Shown here: positions 52,293 to 62,520 of the stretch, piece by piece
Position numbering within the stretch: position 1 is the first letter of the stretch
Layout of the letters: every line of letters starts with the position of its first letter
Source: Hysterangium stoloniferum
Lineage: Eukaryota > Basidiomycota > Agaricomycetes > Hysterangiales > Hysterangiaceae
Reading direction: 5' to 3'
DNA: 64,000 bases
NCBI GenBank assembly: GCA_015178975.1
Contig: WHVD01000203.1
Span: 1 to 64,000 of the forward strand
Program-made: the position numbers and the translations under genes
Notes under the pieces: model-generated
The model's database searches: none
Told to the model about the DNA's origin: nothing
What the model saw: the letters and a program-made list of their open reading frames with translations, nothing else

Positions 52293-53990
52293 TCAGATTA
52301 AACTAAGAGTATTGTTAATGCCATAATGTCCAGAGATCAGATGATTGTGTTTGCACAGAAGTATGTGGAGTTGGAGATTGTCAGAATCTGGAATGTAGAT
52401 ATATCTATTGAGATGGATGAAACCTTGAGAGTCTTGGGACCACTGGGGTTGATTGGGATCTTTGGGAACTTTTAGGTGTGACTTGAGAGCCAGATCAGAA
52501 GTAAGTGTGGAAATTATATCTTGATGTAATTGCTCAATGTCCATAATCATAACGCTATGCATAATTGGATGGTAGAGGGAAGTCACTCAGATAGATGTGG
52601 AAAGTTGCTGTGTTGTGAAAACCAGTTTCAAATTGTGCAGATTAACAACAGCATAGTTACTTTCCCCCTCTTTAGGATAGATGTCCCATCATTGAGTCAT
52701 GGCATCCAGTTTTCCACCAAGATGTCCAGGTCGGAAATGGAAAATCATGTTGAAAGTGGAGAGAAATTTGGACCAGTGGGCTTGCCATCAGGTCAAACGT
52801 TTAGTGGTGGAAAAATACTCCAAATTTTTGTAATCAGTAACAATGTCAATGGGAGTTGCAGAACCTTTGAGGTAGTGCCACCAATGTGGGAAATCTTCAA
52901 AGATTGCCAAAAGTTGCTTATCATGAATGTCATAATTGAGTTCGGAAACTGAAAGTGTCTGGGAAAGAAATGTGACTGGGTGAATTTCACTGTCGGAATC
53001 TTGAATGGAAAGAATTGTGGCAATTGCATAGTTGGAAGTATTGGTTTCCACAATAATTGGAACATCAGGTTTCCAATGAGAAAGAATTGGAGCAGAAGTG
53101 AAGGCATTTTTTAGAGTCTGAACAGCAGAATGGCATTTATCATAAAAAACCCACAGTTGAGATTTATGGGTAAGCCGAGTGAGCAGTATTGTAATATCCA
53201 AATAGTTCCAAATAAATTGATGGTAGAAATTTGCAAAATCTAAAAATGACTGGATATCCTTGACTTTCTGTGGTTTGGGCCAATTTCAGACAACTTGAAC
53301 CTTAGTTTCATCCATATGGAGACCATCAGGTCCAATAATGAAACCTAAATATTCAATAGAATCCATGTCAAAATAGCATTTTTTACCATTAGCAAAAAGA
53401 CCATTTTTTTGGAGTCTGGGGATCTTTGGAAAATACCAAAATGTCGTCCAGGTAGACTATAACACATATGTCAAGCATGTCAGAAAATATATCATTAACA
53501 AATGTTGAAAAGCAGAAGAGGCATTGGTAAGGCCAAAAGGTACATATAACCAACCATTCAAAGGATGCATAGAGGGTCTGGAAAGCAGTCTTCCATTTGT
53601 TGCCTTTGACAATTTGGACCAAATGATAGGTGTGTTTAAGATGTATTTTGGTATAAATCTGAGCTTTCTGTGGGGCATCAAGTAAATTGGTAATGAGTGG
53701 AAGTGGATACTTATCTTTCCATGTTATGGAATTTAAACCTTGGAAATTGACACAGAGTCAAAGGGAACCATCCTTTTTCTTGATGAAAAGGATGGGCACT
53801 CCATACAGAGACTTTGAGGGACAGATAAAACCTATCAACAAATGTTCATTGAAGGACTCCCAAATTGACAAAAGTTCTGATTGGGATAATGGGTAAATAG
53901 GTCCTAAGGGTGGATTTGAACCAGGCTCAATATCAATTTTTAAGTCATAAGGCCTATGTGGTGCAAGTCAGTCAGCTTTCTGCTTACTGA
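52293..53990 (-). pseudogene. Gypsy RT, RNase H and integrase zinc region
   Basis: RT begins near 53990 (APHRPYDLKIDIEPGSNPPL, GPIYPLSQSELLSI). It continues with SLYGVPILFIKKKDGSLRLC, VNFQGLNSITWKDKYPLPLI, and the active site VIVYLDDILVFSKD (YxDD intact) within 53622-53389. RNase H is at 53201-52788: PIIVETNTSNYAIATILSIQ (the usual ETDASDYA, with Asp changed), then SELNYDIHDKQLLAIFEDF and IVTDYKNLEYFSTTKRLT. 52586-52293 is the HHCC-type linker: SQGFIHLNRYIYIPDSDNLQ, then CKHNHLISGHYGINNTLSLI. Frames change several times, so it is dead. Confidence 0.9.
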
Positions 53991-54044
53991 AAATATCCAT
54001 GAAATCATGGTATTTTTTGGGAACTCCTTCCAGGTCAGCTTTTA

Positions 54045-55645
54045 CAGTGAGGGACAAAACCCTTCCAATGATTTTTAGTTGTGCAAAGATCCTTTAATAA
54101 CTCAAGAACCACTGTAGATACAGACCTAAAATTTGGGGGTTGGTTAGGTCTATATGTTATCTATATGCCCTTAAAATATTATGACATAAGCATTAGTATT
54201 TCCCACACTATAAACAAAACACTAATAAAATCACATTGGAAGGGTTTTGTCCCTGGTATAAAAAGAACACAAATCAAACAATTTAGTACTTGGTATAGCC
54301 TCTCTTGGCCTTCCAAACAGCCTCAACCCTTCTAGGAATACTCTCTATCAAGTTCTGATAAGTAGAGGCAGGGATATTCTCCCACTCTGTCTGAACCCTC
54401 TCACACAACTCATGAATACTCTTGGGTGCCACTTCATACTCTCCCAACCTCCTTTTGAGGTAATACCAGAGGTGTTCAATTGGATTAAGGTCAGCAGACT
54501 GAGGTGGCCATACCATGACCATAAATCCATTGTCTTTGAACCAATTAATGGCCTTTGTGCTCTTGTGTTTGGTATCATTGTCCTGCTGAAAGACCACATC
54601 TTCTGTGTTCTTGCTATAATACTCCACAGTTGCTTGAAGTTCATCTTCCAAAATGCTACCATAAAGGTCAGCATCCATTCTCACATTAATCTTGGTGGAA
54701 TATCCTGGGCCTTCCCACAACATACAGCTCCACAACATCAGATTTCCTCCCCCAAACCTGACCATGCCCTTGACCAGCCTACCACTGAGCCCCTCTCCTG
54801 CCCTTTTCCACATCTAATTCCTCCCATATGACCCCAAACAATTGATTTTTGTCTCATCTGACCAAACAACTGTCTTCCAATCATCCACAGTCCAGTCCTT
54901 GTGTGCCAGAGTAAAGTCCATCCTTGCCTTCCTATACCTCTTATTGAGTAAAGGCCTTTTTCTCTTCACCATAGCCCTCATTTCACCCTTCTCGAATGCC
55001 CTATGAACAGTTCTAACTGAAATAGACTCTCCAGTCATATCTTGAATGGTTTGGTGACCTCAGTGGCATTTTCAGCCCTTTGAGAAGTGATTTGTTGAAT
55101 AGAATAATGAATATCTGAGGAGGAAAGCTTGCATAAACAGCCACCAGATGAGTTGGCAAGTGATGAGCAATGGGTAGAATGAATTCTGGATATAGTGGAC
55201 AGATCCTGGCCAGTTATTTCAGAGATCTGAGGAGCAGACTTGCCCTTATTGAGAAAAGTGAGAATATGGCTAAGCTGAGGAGGAGTAAGAGCCTTCATGG
55301 TGTAGAATGTTGAGCTATGGGGATGTTTTTGGATTGGAAAGTAAACAGATGTATATATATATAATTTTGACAGGTCAGATGATTTTTATTTGCACTTATT
55401 TGCATATAAACAATATGGTTATATGTTAATCATGTGACAGGGACAAAACCCTTCCAATGCAGTTTAATTAGTATTTTATTTATAGTGTGGGAAATACTGA
55501 TGCTTATGTAATAATACTTTAAGGGTAAATAGACAACATATAGACCTAACCACTCCCCAAACCTTAGGTCTGTAGCTACAGTGGTTCTTGAGTTATTCAA
55601 GAATCTTTGCACTAGAAATCATTGGAAGGGTTTTGTCCCTCACTG
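54045..55645 (-). mobile_element. Tc1/mariner element T4 (best preserved)
   Basis: 1601 bp flanked by TA (54043-54044 and 55646-55647), ending CAGTGAGGGACAAAACCCTT and its inverse. TIRs at 54045-54255 and about 55438-55645. Each TIR is closed on its inner side by an inverted tip (GGAAGGGTTTTGTCCC at 54239-54254; GGGACAAAACCCTTCC at 55440-55455). A transposase with few lesions is on the minus strand. Inserted between protease and RT of the Gypsy remnant. Confidence 0.94.
54283..55298 (-). pseudogene. Tc1-type DD34E transposase, T4 (nearly intact)
   Basis: Cut-and-paste transposase of T4. N-terminal HTH part 55298-55035 (MKALTPPQLSHILTFLNKGK, ISEITGQDLSTISRIHSTHC). A frameshift at about 55036 leads to 55038-54814, with the second HTH (SISVRTVHRAFEKGEMRAMV) and DWTVDDWKTVVWSDETK (first catalytic Asp). 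One in-frame TAG (GRN-stop-MWKR) precedes 54813-54283, which holds FQQDNDTKHKSTKAINWF (second Asp) and SADLNPIEHLWYYLKRRLGE (Glu) with exactly 34 residues between, and ends KAKRGYTKY. Only one shift and one stop separate it from a full-length frame of roughly 340 aa, so it is recently dead, or broken by sequence error. Confidence 0.93.
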
Positions 55646-56540
55646 TAGCTCATATAATTCTGGAGTTGCAAAACATCCAGATGCTTCATCAACTTTTAAG
55701 CTGATCAAAAAAAAACACTGTGATCTGTCCAGTTTACTTGCCCTAACAAATGCTGCAGCATTGATGAGAGAGATTTTCAGAGGTTCAGAGGCTTCAGTAG
55801 AACCTGGAGGTGCTGTAAAGGCTGAAGAGGCTCTGGCCAGATTAGACACTGCAGGAGGAATCAAAGTGTCAGGAATCTGGAAATTAATACTGCCCAATAC
55901 CCAGTCAATCAATGGATTATACCAGGTGAGCCAGTTGTATCCAAGAATGACTGAACAGCTAGAGTCCAACTGTGTTACAAAAAAAGTAACCATCTGGGAT
56001 GTTCCACATGGGAACTGGATAGACATGTCACAGGCTTGAGTAATTGCCATGTTGCTAGTGTGGTCAAACAGACACAAAGAAACTGTGGGAAGAAAACAGA
56101 GTTTCAGATTACGTTTTGTGGCAAAGGTAGTATCTACAAAACAGTGTGTGGTGCCAGAATCTATCAGAGCTTGAAACACTAAATTTTCAAGAAGGTCAGA
56201 AACAAGTTTTACAAATAATGAGTTAGGGTTAGAGAGTGTGGATGTGTTGAGATGGATAATCTCAGAAACAGAGAGAGTCAATGCAACCCTCTGTCCATGC
56301 AGATTCCAGAGGGTTGCTTACTCTTTTTTCAACTCTGTGGCAGGTTTTTCCTTGGATGTTGTAGTTGTAGTGGAAGTTGTCATGCAAGCCTTGGAAGACT
56401 TAGACTTAATGGTGCAATCAGAAACCTTATGTCTGCCTTTTCTGCAGAAAAGACAGAGGTCATTATTACTACTATTCATTGTTTCACACTTACTTGCCTA
56501 ATGTAACATAGCATATTTGTTACAGGTAGTAAATATAGTC
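55646..56540 (-). pseudogene. Gypsy gag zinc knuckle and protease
   Basis: Minus strand: 56480-56420 encodes a CX2CX4HX4C knuckle (CLFCRKGRHKVSDC). 56281-55640 (213 aa) contains the aspartic protease: LVFQALIDSGTTHCFVDTTF (D-S-G active site), CDMSIQFPCGTSQMVTFFVT, and LDSSCSVILGYNWLTWYNPL (the ILGxxWL motif). The frame ends where T4 inserted. The protease is the best-preserved domain of this element. Gag upstream of the knuckle is lost at about 56540. Confidence 0.88.
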
Positions 56541-56611
56541 AAGTCACTACTTTGTGTCAACTGAGCATATTTGTTACATCCTTAATATACATATCCTATT
56601 GTAAAGACCCT

Positions 56612-57132
56612 CATGGAATTGTGCTAATTGAGTGTATAAACAACACTTATTGTGTGACTCTGAGAAAACCTGAGAGATCCATGAGGACCCACCCTGTTAC
56701 TTTAGTACTGCACAACAAGAAAAGGCTAATGTACAAGTGCAAAGTGTGCTGCAAAGGGCTACAATAGAAGGTTAGGGGAAAATATAAATAGAGGGAGATG
56801 AGGGAAGATGAAAGGTAAATGTGGGGAGGGGAAGGAGTCTGGAAGAAAGCCTTAACAAACATAATCCAAAAGTGGGGTGCCAGCAAGATTCCAACTCGGG
56901 GCCACTTCCAATGGGAATTAAACCCAAAGGAGTATCATACCTCTAGACCATGGAATGACCATGCAGAAATTGGTTAGAATCTTATACCACATAATCCCTG
57001 TCTCGTGTTAACCTCCAATTGTGAATGATCTAAGCCAGGAGACTTCCACTCTTGACTCTGGACTCTTGAGGGAGTTTCTAGAGGGAAATTAGCCAAGGAC
57101 ATCAAATCTCCTAGTGGCCGATATGGATGTAC
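56612..57132 (-). repeat. Dispersed repeat with tRNA-Pro-like core (copy S3)
   Basis: Third copy of the 4485-5056 repeat, inverted. It shares upstream sequence up to GATATGGATGTACCCAGAT (57119-57137) and ends at TTTATACACTCAATTAG near 56624. Its flanks differ from those of S1 and S2, which defines the repeat limits at both ends. Confidence 0.65.
56876..56955 (-). pseudogene. tRNA-Pro(UGG)-like fossil
   Basis: Best-preserved core of the three repeats. On the minus strand: ATGGTCTAGAGGTATGAT (D-arm/A-box of eukaryotic tRNA-Pro), ACTCCTTTGGGT with the anticodon loop TTTGGGT, about 20 extra bases just after the loop (where fungal tRNA introns lie), then CCCCGAGTTGGAATCTTGCT (degraded T-arm/B-box). 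No proper acceptor stem, so not a functional tRNA. Confidence 0.5.
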
Positions 57133-58047
57133 CCAGATCTCTTATGGGGTCAGGTGTAAGCCTGGCGCCGCAGGCATGCCAGTGGACCTTTAGTTACTTA
57201 CATAATTTTCCTGCTGCCTGTATCCTGTTCATTAGTTCGTCGAGAAATACACCGTGGTCCTATCAACTTGTGCAACCCAAACCCAGTAAGGCCTATTTAA
57301 CCCCAGGCCTTCCTCAAGTTAGATACTGTAACCACACACTTCAATGTTCCAAACAAATGATTCGAAACTAGTCCTCAGTTTGGGAGAAAATGCCTATTTA
57401 TCAGTACTGCTTAATCACTGCTGATCCTACAACTGCCGCACACGAGATCCATCATCCGAGACGATGTTAATGCAAAGGGGGGTATACGTCGGTACACCGT
57501 GGACGCAAGCAGAAAGGGTTAAGATTACTAAGCTACTATACAGAATTACGTAGTTTAGCGTGAAGTACTCTAGGACCAACAAATGTCATTACGTTGAGAT
57601 TATTACCGAGCGGCCATAACTTCAACAGACGACGTGCGAACAAGCATAGTATTCAATGCTAGCAACACACCAACCATCCCACGGATTTATCCTGTATTCT
57701 CTTTGTCCGGGCGTATGAAGGGGCATAGGAACAATCTAACTTGAACGCTTTCCGTGTCTAAGGAAAATACATCCACAGGCTAGAGTAGATATAGATGCGA
57801 ACTACAATAGACTTCATTCCCACGCTGCACTAAGCGCGACACGGTCTCGGGGAATAAGACTTTTTAATTTTTTAAAATGCCTAGAGATAATTTACATGTA
57901 GGTACCGATATTACCCAAGGCGCAAAAAAGTTTTCAACTAATGTCACGACGACTTACGAGTGCAATAAATGCTCAGAATAAGACTGATATGAAAATCCCC
58001 GAGTAAATACAAAAAAACGATGACTAAATACAAAACTTCAGGGCCAT
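57133..58047. other. Intergenic region downstream of the host gene
   Basis: About 900 bp with no conserved ORF and a fairly even, CpG-containing composition unlike the AT-rich repeats. It contains CCTATTTAACCCCAGGCC and similar LTR-like pieces near 57290-57340, but no defined element. It probably includes the 3' UTR of the gene ending at 58048. Confidence 0.5.
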
Positions 58048-61000
58048 TTAGGGGGTATCGAGGGACGTAACATTGATTTGATATAGGGGAAGTGTCCCAC
58101 AGATAAACTTGATCACCAAGAGTATCTGTTGAAATGTCAGCCTAACGGGATCGTCCTGGGGGGACTCCAAGTCTCTCAGCGTGAACTCGACACGTGTTGG
58201 GTCATCCCCCAACGGTTGTGTCTCGCAAGTCCAAGCTGCAAATACAAACGGTGCGGAGTTCAATAGGCTGTATTGCTGAAACATTTGCAGCAGTGTTTTA
58301 CAACTCGTGGCGGAATATTTGTTGTCCGTCGTTTCCTGGTATTTTTTCAATGCCAGGCAAAATTCTCGCTATTCGGGGCAACATCAGTTAGTGTCCTTAA
58401 ACTTGGAAGGCATGTGACGTGCACGTACAGTACCAATGTTATTCAGAGCTAGCAAATCGCATACACTTGTGGGGGGACCAGCCTTGCGGGAGAAATGTAG
58501 TATTAGCACGTGTAGATACAGGTTAGATAGAACATACTTGTGACTGGGGGACGCCTCTCCTCGGCAGAGGACGCATAGGACGGTCGTGACTGTCCGGTGG
58601 ATCTTCAGGCATGCTTTCTTGCGGCATGGGGTTTAGCCCAGAGATCGCCAAAAGTTGGGGATCTATTACTGATAGCGGAAACTGAACGGCCAAAGACGGA
58701 GAAATAATGAACTTAGTATCATTCAACGTGGTAAAACATTGGTACATACCGTTCCACTGTGAGATGTGATCGGGGGCGCTAGGCCTCCATTGGGATATGG
58801 TGACAAACCGGTTGACACATCCACAACTTCGTTGAGTCCTGGCACCGGCGCCTGCTGGGGAACGTTCTCCGAAGTGAATGGGAACCCATATTGTGGAGGA
58901 TAAGGGTCACCACTGGGAACGCCAGGCTGTTGCTAGAATGCGGTGTATTAGAATATAATTTGCGTAAAGGAAAAAAAAATGATACGTACAGCCATGCTGG
59001 GAGCTGTGATCCAGAGCGTAGAGCTCACGTCCGGATGTGTGGCGGAATATGTGACGCCCGGTTGTGGGATGTCACAGGTAAGCTGTTAGGGAAGGTAAGT
59101 AACTAGCTCATTACCGGGGAGGGGGGATAACTTACAGGCATGCTTTCTTGCGGCATGGGGTCTGGGCCAGAGATCCCCGAAAGTTGGGGGTCTATTGCTG
59201 ATAGCGAAAACTGAACGGTCAAAGACGGAGAAATAATGAACTTAGTATCATTCAATGTGGTAAAACATCAGTACATACCATTCCGCTATGAGTTGTGATC
59301 GGGGGCGCTAGGCCTCCATTGGGATATGGTGACAAACCGGTTGACACATCCACAGCCTCGTTGAGTCCTGGCACCGGCACCTGTTTGGAAACGTTCTCCG
59401 AAGTGAAATACGGCGGGGATGGGAACCCATATTGTGGAGGATATGGGTCACCACTAGGAGCGCCAGGCTGTTCCTAGAATGCGGTGTATTAGAACGTTAT
59501 TTGTGTGAAGGTGAAGTGAAGAAAATGACACGTACAACCGTGCTGGGAGTTGTGATCCAGAGCATAGTGCTCACGTCCGGATGTGTAATGAAATCAGCTG
59601 TGCCAGTTGCGGGCTGCCAGTGGCCGTTGGGGAAGACTCCTTGCCCATTCATTTCCTCCACCGTGTGATGCTGATATCCGCTCTGTTGTGTGGCGGACTC
59701 GTTGGGAGCTTCAGCCTGCTGCTAAAATGAAGGGTATCAGAAGATGATTGAGAGAAAGGGAAAGATCGCATGTACCTGTTCCCATGGATGGAATATCGGC
59801 TGCGTTTCGTTTGCGCAAACTTCCATCTGTGACCCAACATTTGACTCGGGTTGCGGGAAGAATTTCACCGGGAATGTCGGACCATTTCCCATGAATTGGG
59901 AATCCATGTCTTCATCAGAGGGTGGTGCGATGGAAGGATAGAATTGGGTCTCTACGGGGCAGTCAACCTCTTGAGTCCCCCCAGCAGGATCCGATATAGG
60001 ATAGGTATCGCACGACGACGTTGAAAGAGATCTCTCTCCCAAGGAAGGGCTTGGAGTAGTAGGTGTGTGGGGAGTGGTGGAGATGGCGGGCGATGAATGG
60101 CCAATGTCTACCACCGACGACGGACCAGCATGGACTATCGACGAGATGCAATCGACCTCAATGTGGCAAGGGACAGATGATGAAATGAAGGGTTGCTCGG
60201 AAGGCGCGTGAGGAGAAGAGGGAGTAAGAGGTGAAGAGCGAGAGATCGGCGATGAATAGACGACAACAGGAGGGGTGACAGGATTGTGCTTCTGCTGATA
60301 AATAAGAAAATGCCACGTTAGTGAAAGATCGTTCAGCTTCAAAAAAAAACATACAACAACTGGCTCTCGCATTTGGGGAAAAGTGTTGGGCTAATGGAGA
60401 TCTGATGTGAGCTGCGTATCCTGTAGAAGAAGCGAAAGTACCTTTTCATTGATCGCTTCGGCTGCGGGATGTGTTTCACTCTCGGGTGGGGTCATGGTTT
60501 CATCTTCTTCGCATGTTCGCTGGACGCTACCATTGAGACTCAACTTTGAGAGGAGATACGTGATTGGGGCTACGGGACCATCCTCGTTGTAGGGAAGGTC
60601 GCCGCGAATGTATGGGAGGACTACCATAAACGACTTGAACGACGGGCGTCGTTTGGCCACAAGTCGTGCGGAAAACGCATCCCTAAAAAATTGTGTAGAA
60701 ATATAGCCAGAGTCCAAGCAGGATAAACTTACACTATCTCGTCCATCCGAGTGCAAATTATCCAATTGGGGACAAAATACGAGAGAATGCACCGCATAAA
60801 ACTGGCGGTTAGCACCGCCCTGATAGTCGCTGTTCTGAAGAACATGGGTGGCGGCACCTAAACGATAATGTGCGATTAGTGGTATTCGGTGCAAAAGAAC
60901 AGATTGGTATCCGAAGGGACCATTTGAAGTCAATGAGAATCGACATACATCTGTCCAGGGGTCTTTGTGGCCCTAGGGCAGGTTAGAAGAAGACGCCACA

Positions 61001-61088
61001 TTGTAAAACAGATGGGACATACCCTTTTTCTAGATTTGTTGTTTTGGAGACCATGAGGCAATGAGGATTTCGCACGAGAGTGGTACAT
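58048..61088 (-). CDS. Unrecognised 12-exon gene, predicted 800 aa
   Basis: Exons, minus strand: 61088-61023, 60972-60442, 60390-60355, 60294-59776, 59721-59536, 59473-59279, 59210-59136, 59082-58990, 58932-58750, 58681-58538, 58482-58429, 58368-58048. Introns are 50-68 nt, GT(A)..AG, several with CTAAC-like branch sites; all fall between codons, and the joined frame is open for 800 codons. I chose ATG 61088 (MYHSRAKSSLPHGLQNNKSR) because it alone joins exon 2 (GHKDPWTDVCRFSL) in frame. Exon 1 ends in a basic KSRKR that could be a nuclear signal. Exon 2 (177 aa) is well structured. Exon 4 is Ser/Pro/Thr-rich. Exons 5-7 and 8-10 repeat one module (HPDVS..LWIT / PSGDPYPPQYGFP / IDPQL..PMPQESMP). 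The last exon (106 aa, QETTDNKYSATSCKTLLQMF) may be a separate domain. No known family recognised. Possibly a regulatory protein, by composition only. Confidence 0.78.
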
Positions 61089-62133
61089 ATCTCAAGGAAG
61101 AATAGATGTGAAGAGGGGGCGATGGTAGTGGAAGGGAGAGAGAGCGGGGAATAAAATGCAATCAAGGCAAACTCCGAAGTGGGGCGTTTGTCCTAGCCGG
61201 ACCTTTGTGTTCCAGCAATGTTTACCCCAATTTATCTAAGATTTCCACGAAATCAAGCAAGAATCACCCCGAATACTATGTATTTGTGTTTTCAGAGTCA
61301 ATGGGCCCATATATTTTGACAATTTTGGTAAAAACGACCTTGATGGTCTGCTTTTTTTTGCCCAATTTTTTTTGCTTCCGTCAGGGTCGTGTCGCAAGTT
61401 TACAGTATTATCATAGAGCCCATGAGAGCCCATGGAACCTGACACTCACTCTAATGTCATTGGATAATGTCATCGATGACATTGATACAGTCAGGTGAGG
61501 CTATGGACAGTTGTGGGTTGGTATTTTTCCGACCGGGCACGGCAGATATATCAAAAGTTCAATTCAGCCTTTATAGCTGTCATACTGTATTCACAGCGGC
61601 TATCCGTGATTCAGTAATGCACGCTGGCACGCGCTAAATAGAGAGTAAGATCAATTCATAATGCTTGAGGATGAAACACACTCATTGAAACCCTGCTTAA
61701 ATACTGAATATATCTGTGAAAATATAATATAATGTGCTATTAGTGAGGCCGGAACGAACAGGTTTACGGGTTAGGGTTGACACTCACGCGCATTGCCTGG
61801 CTCTCAATGGCTCAACATCATCCTATCTATATAGAATAAAAAAATATTCAAGTCTAGGGCGTATATCTTGCTAAATTATAGCAGACAGATAAATCATTGG
61901 ATCTTTGAAAGACCAACCTTGACCAATCTAGTGGCTGGAATTAGGGCACTCCTTGGGCAATATCAGATATTAGTGTTGTAATAGTGGTGTGAATTGTGTC
62001 GAAATTATGATAATGTACATGATATTTATCATTGTGCTTTTGAAGGGTCTGAAAATAACGGGTTAGCAGCAGGACAAAAACATTGCAGCATTATTCTCTA
62101 GTCAGCAAAAAGGTTGTTCATCTGACTTTGGGA
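61089..62133 (-). promoter_or_regulatory. Upstream region of the host gene
   Basis: Conserved with 24458-25304, but with an extra 165 bp (61517-61690). Directly before the start codon lies a pyrimidine-rich leader (on the minus strand CTCTCTCCCTTCCACTACC and CGCCCCCTCTTCAC), common in fungal promoters. An 18-bp perfect palindrome AATGTCATCGATGACATT sits at 61466-61483, about 380 bp upstream of the ATG, in both copies. No clear TATA box. Confidence 0.55.
61466..61483. promoter_or_regulatory. 18-bp perfect palindrome, candidate operator
   Basis: AATGTCATCGATGACATT, self-complementary over its full length. It also occurs at 24820-24837 in the duplicated upstream region. The symmetry suits a dimeric transcription factor; no factor is assigned. 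Confidence 0.4.
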
Positions 62134-62520
62134 AAAGAACACCTCCATTTAATGATTTTACGATCGGATGCCGAAGTACATGCTTTCAATATTGCACCCC
62201 ACGTCTCTTATGGCTCCTTCACCAGCCCTCTAAGTCTTTCAGCTGTGAGAAGCATTAATGAGGTGTACCTGGTCTTCGCTAATAGACTCGCGTTTAAGTA
62301 CCATATGTATATTCCGAATTCTAATTGTTACTTTAAATGATTTATTTGGTGAAGTCATTTATCTACATCGTTCAGTAGTGGTTTGGATATCACAATCCCG
62401 GGATTAAACAAAGCCATATGGGTGCTTCTGGTCTTCGACTATCCAATCCGTCGCTTTTCTCAGGGCTATAGGAACGTGCCGCGCAAGTGCCGCGACATGT
62501 TTCTTTTTCAAAATAAGTAG
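62134..62520. other. Unassigned stretch between host duplication and Copia
   Basis: The duplication with 25304 ends at 62133. An 85-aa ORF ends at 62340 but shows no motif. No LTR is visible before the Copia pol frame. Confidence 0.4.

Larger units (their letters stand above)
49600..56540 (-). mobile_element. Degenerate Gypsy element carrying three insertions
   Basis: Minus-strand Ty3/Gypsy remnant: zinc knuckle and protease (56480-55650), RT (53990-53300), RNase H (53201-52788), integrase zinc region (52586-52293), integrase core (51430-51080) and GPF region (51000-50812, 50088-49950). It is interrupted by Tc1 element T4 (54045-55645), a family 1 LTR (51434-52222) and a family 3 LTR (50089-50811). 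No LTRs of its own are recognised, and gag upstream of the zinc knuckle is gone. Confidence 0.88.

Noticed and set aside
60391-60933. 180-aa single-exon gene
   Set aside because: Exon 2 of the 12-exon gene read into intron 2; splicing gives an open downstream frame.
60983-61165. 60-aa ORF starting upstream of the chosen ATG
   Set aside because: Its frame does not join exon 2 across the clear GTATGT..CTAG intron; the frame from ATG 61088 does.
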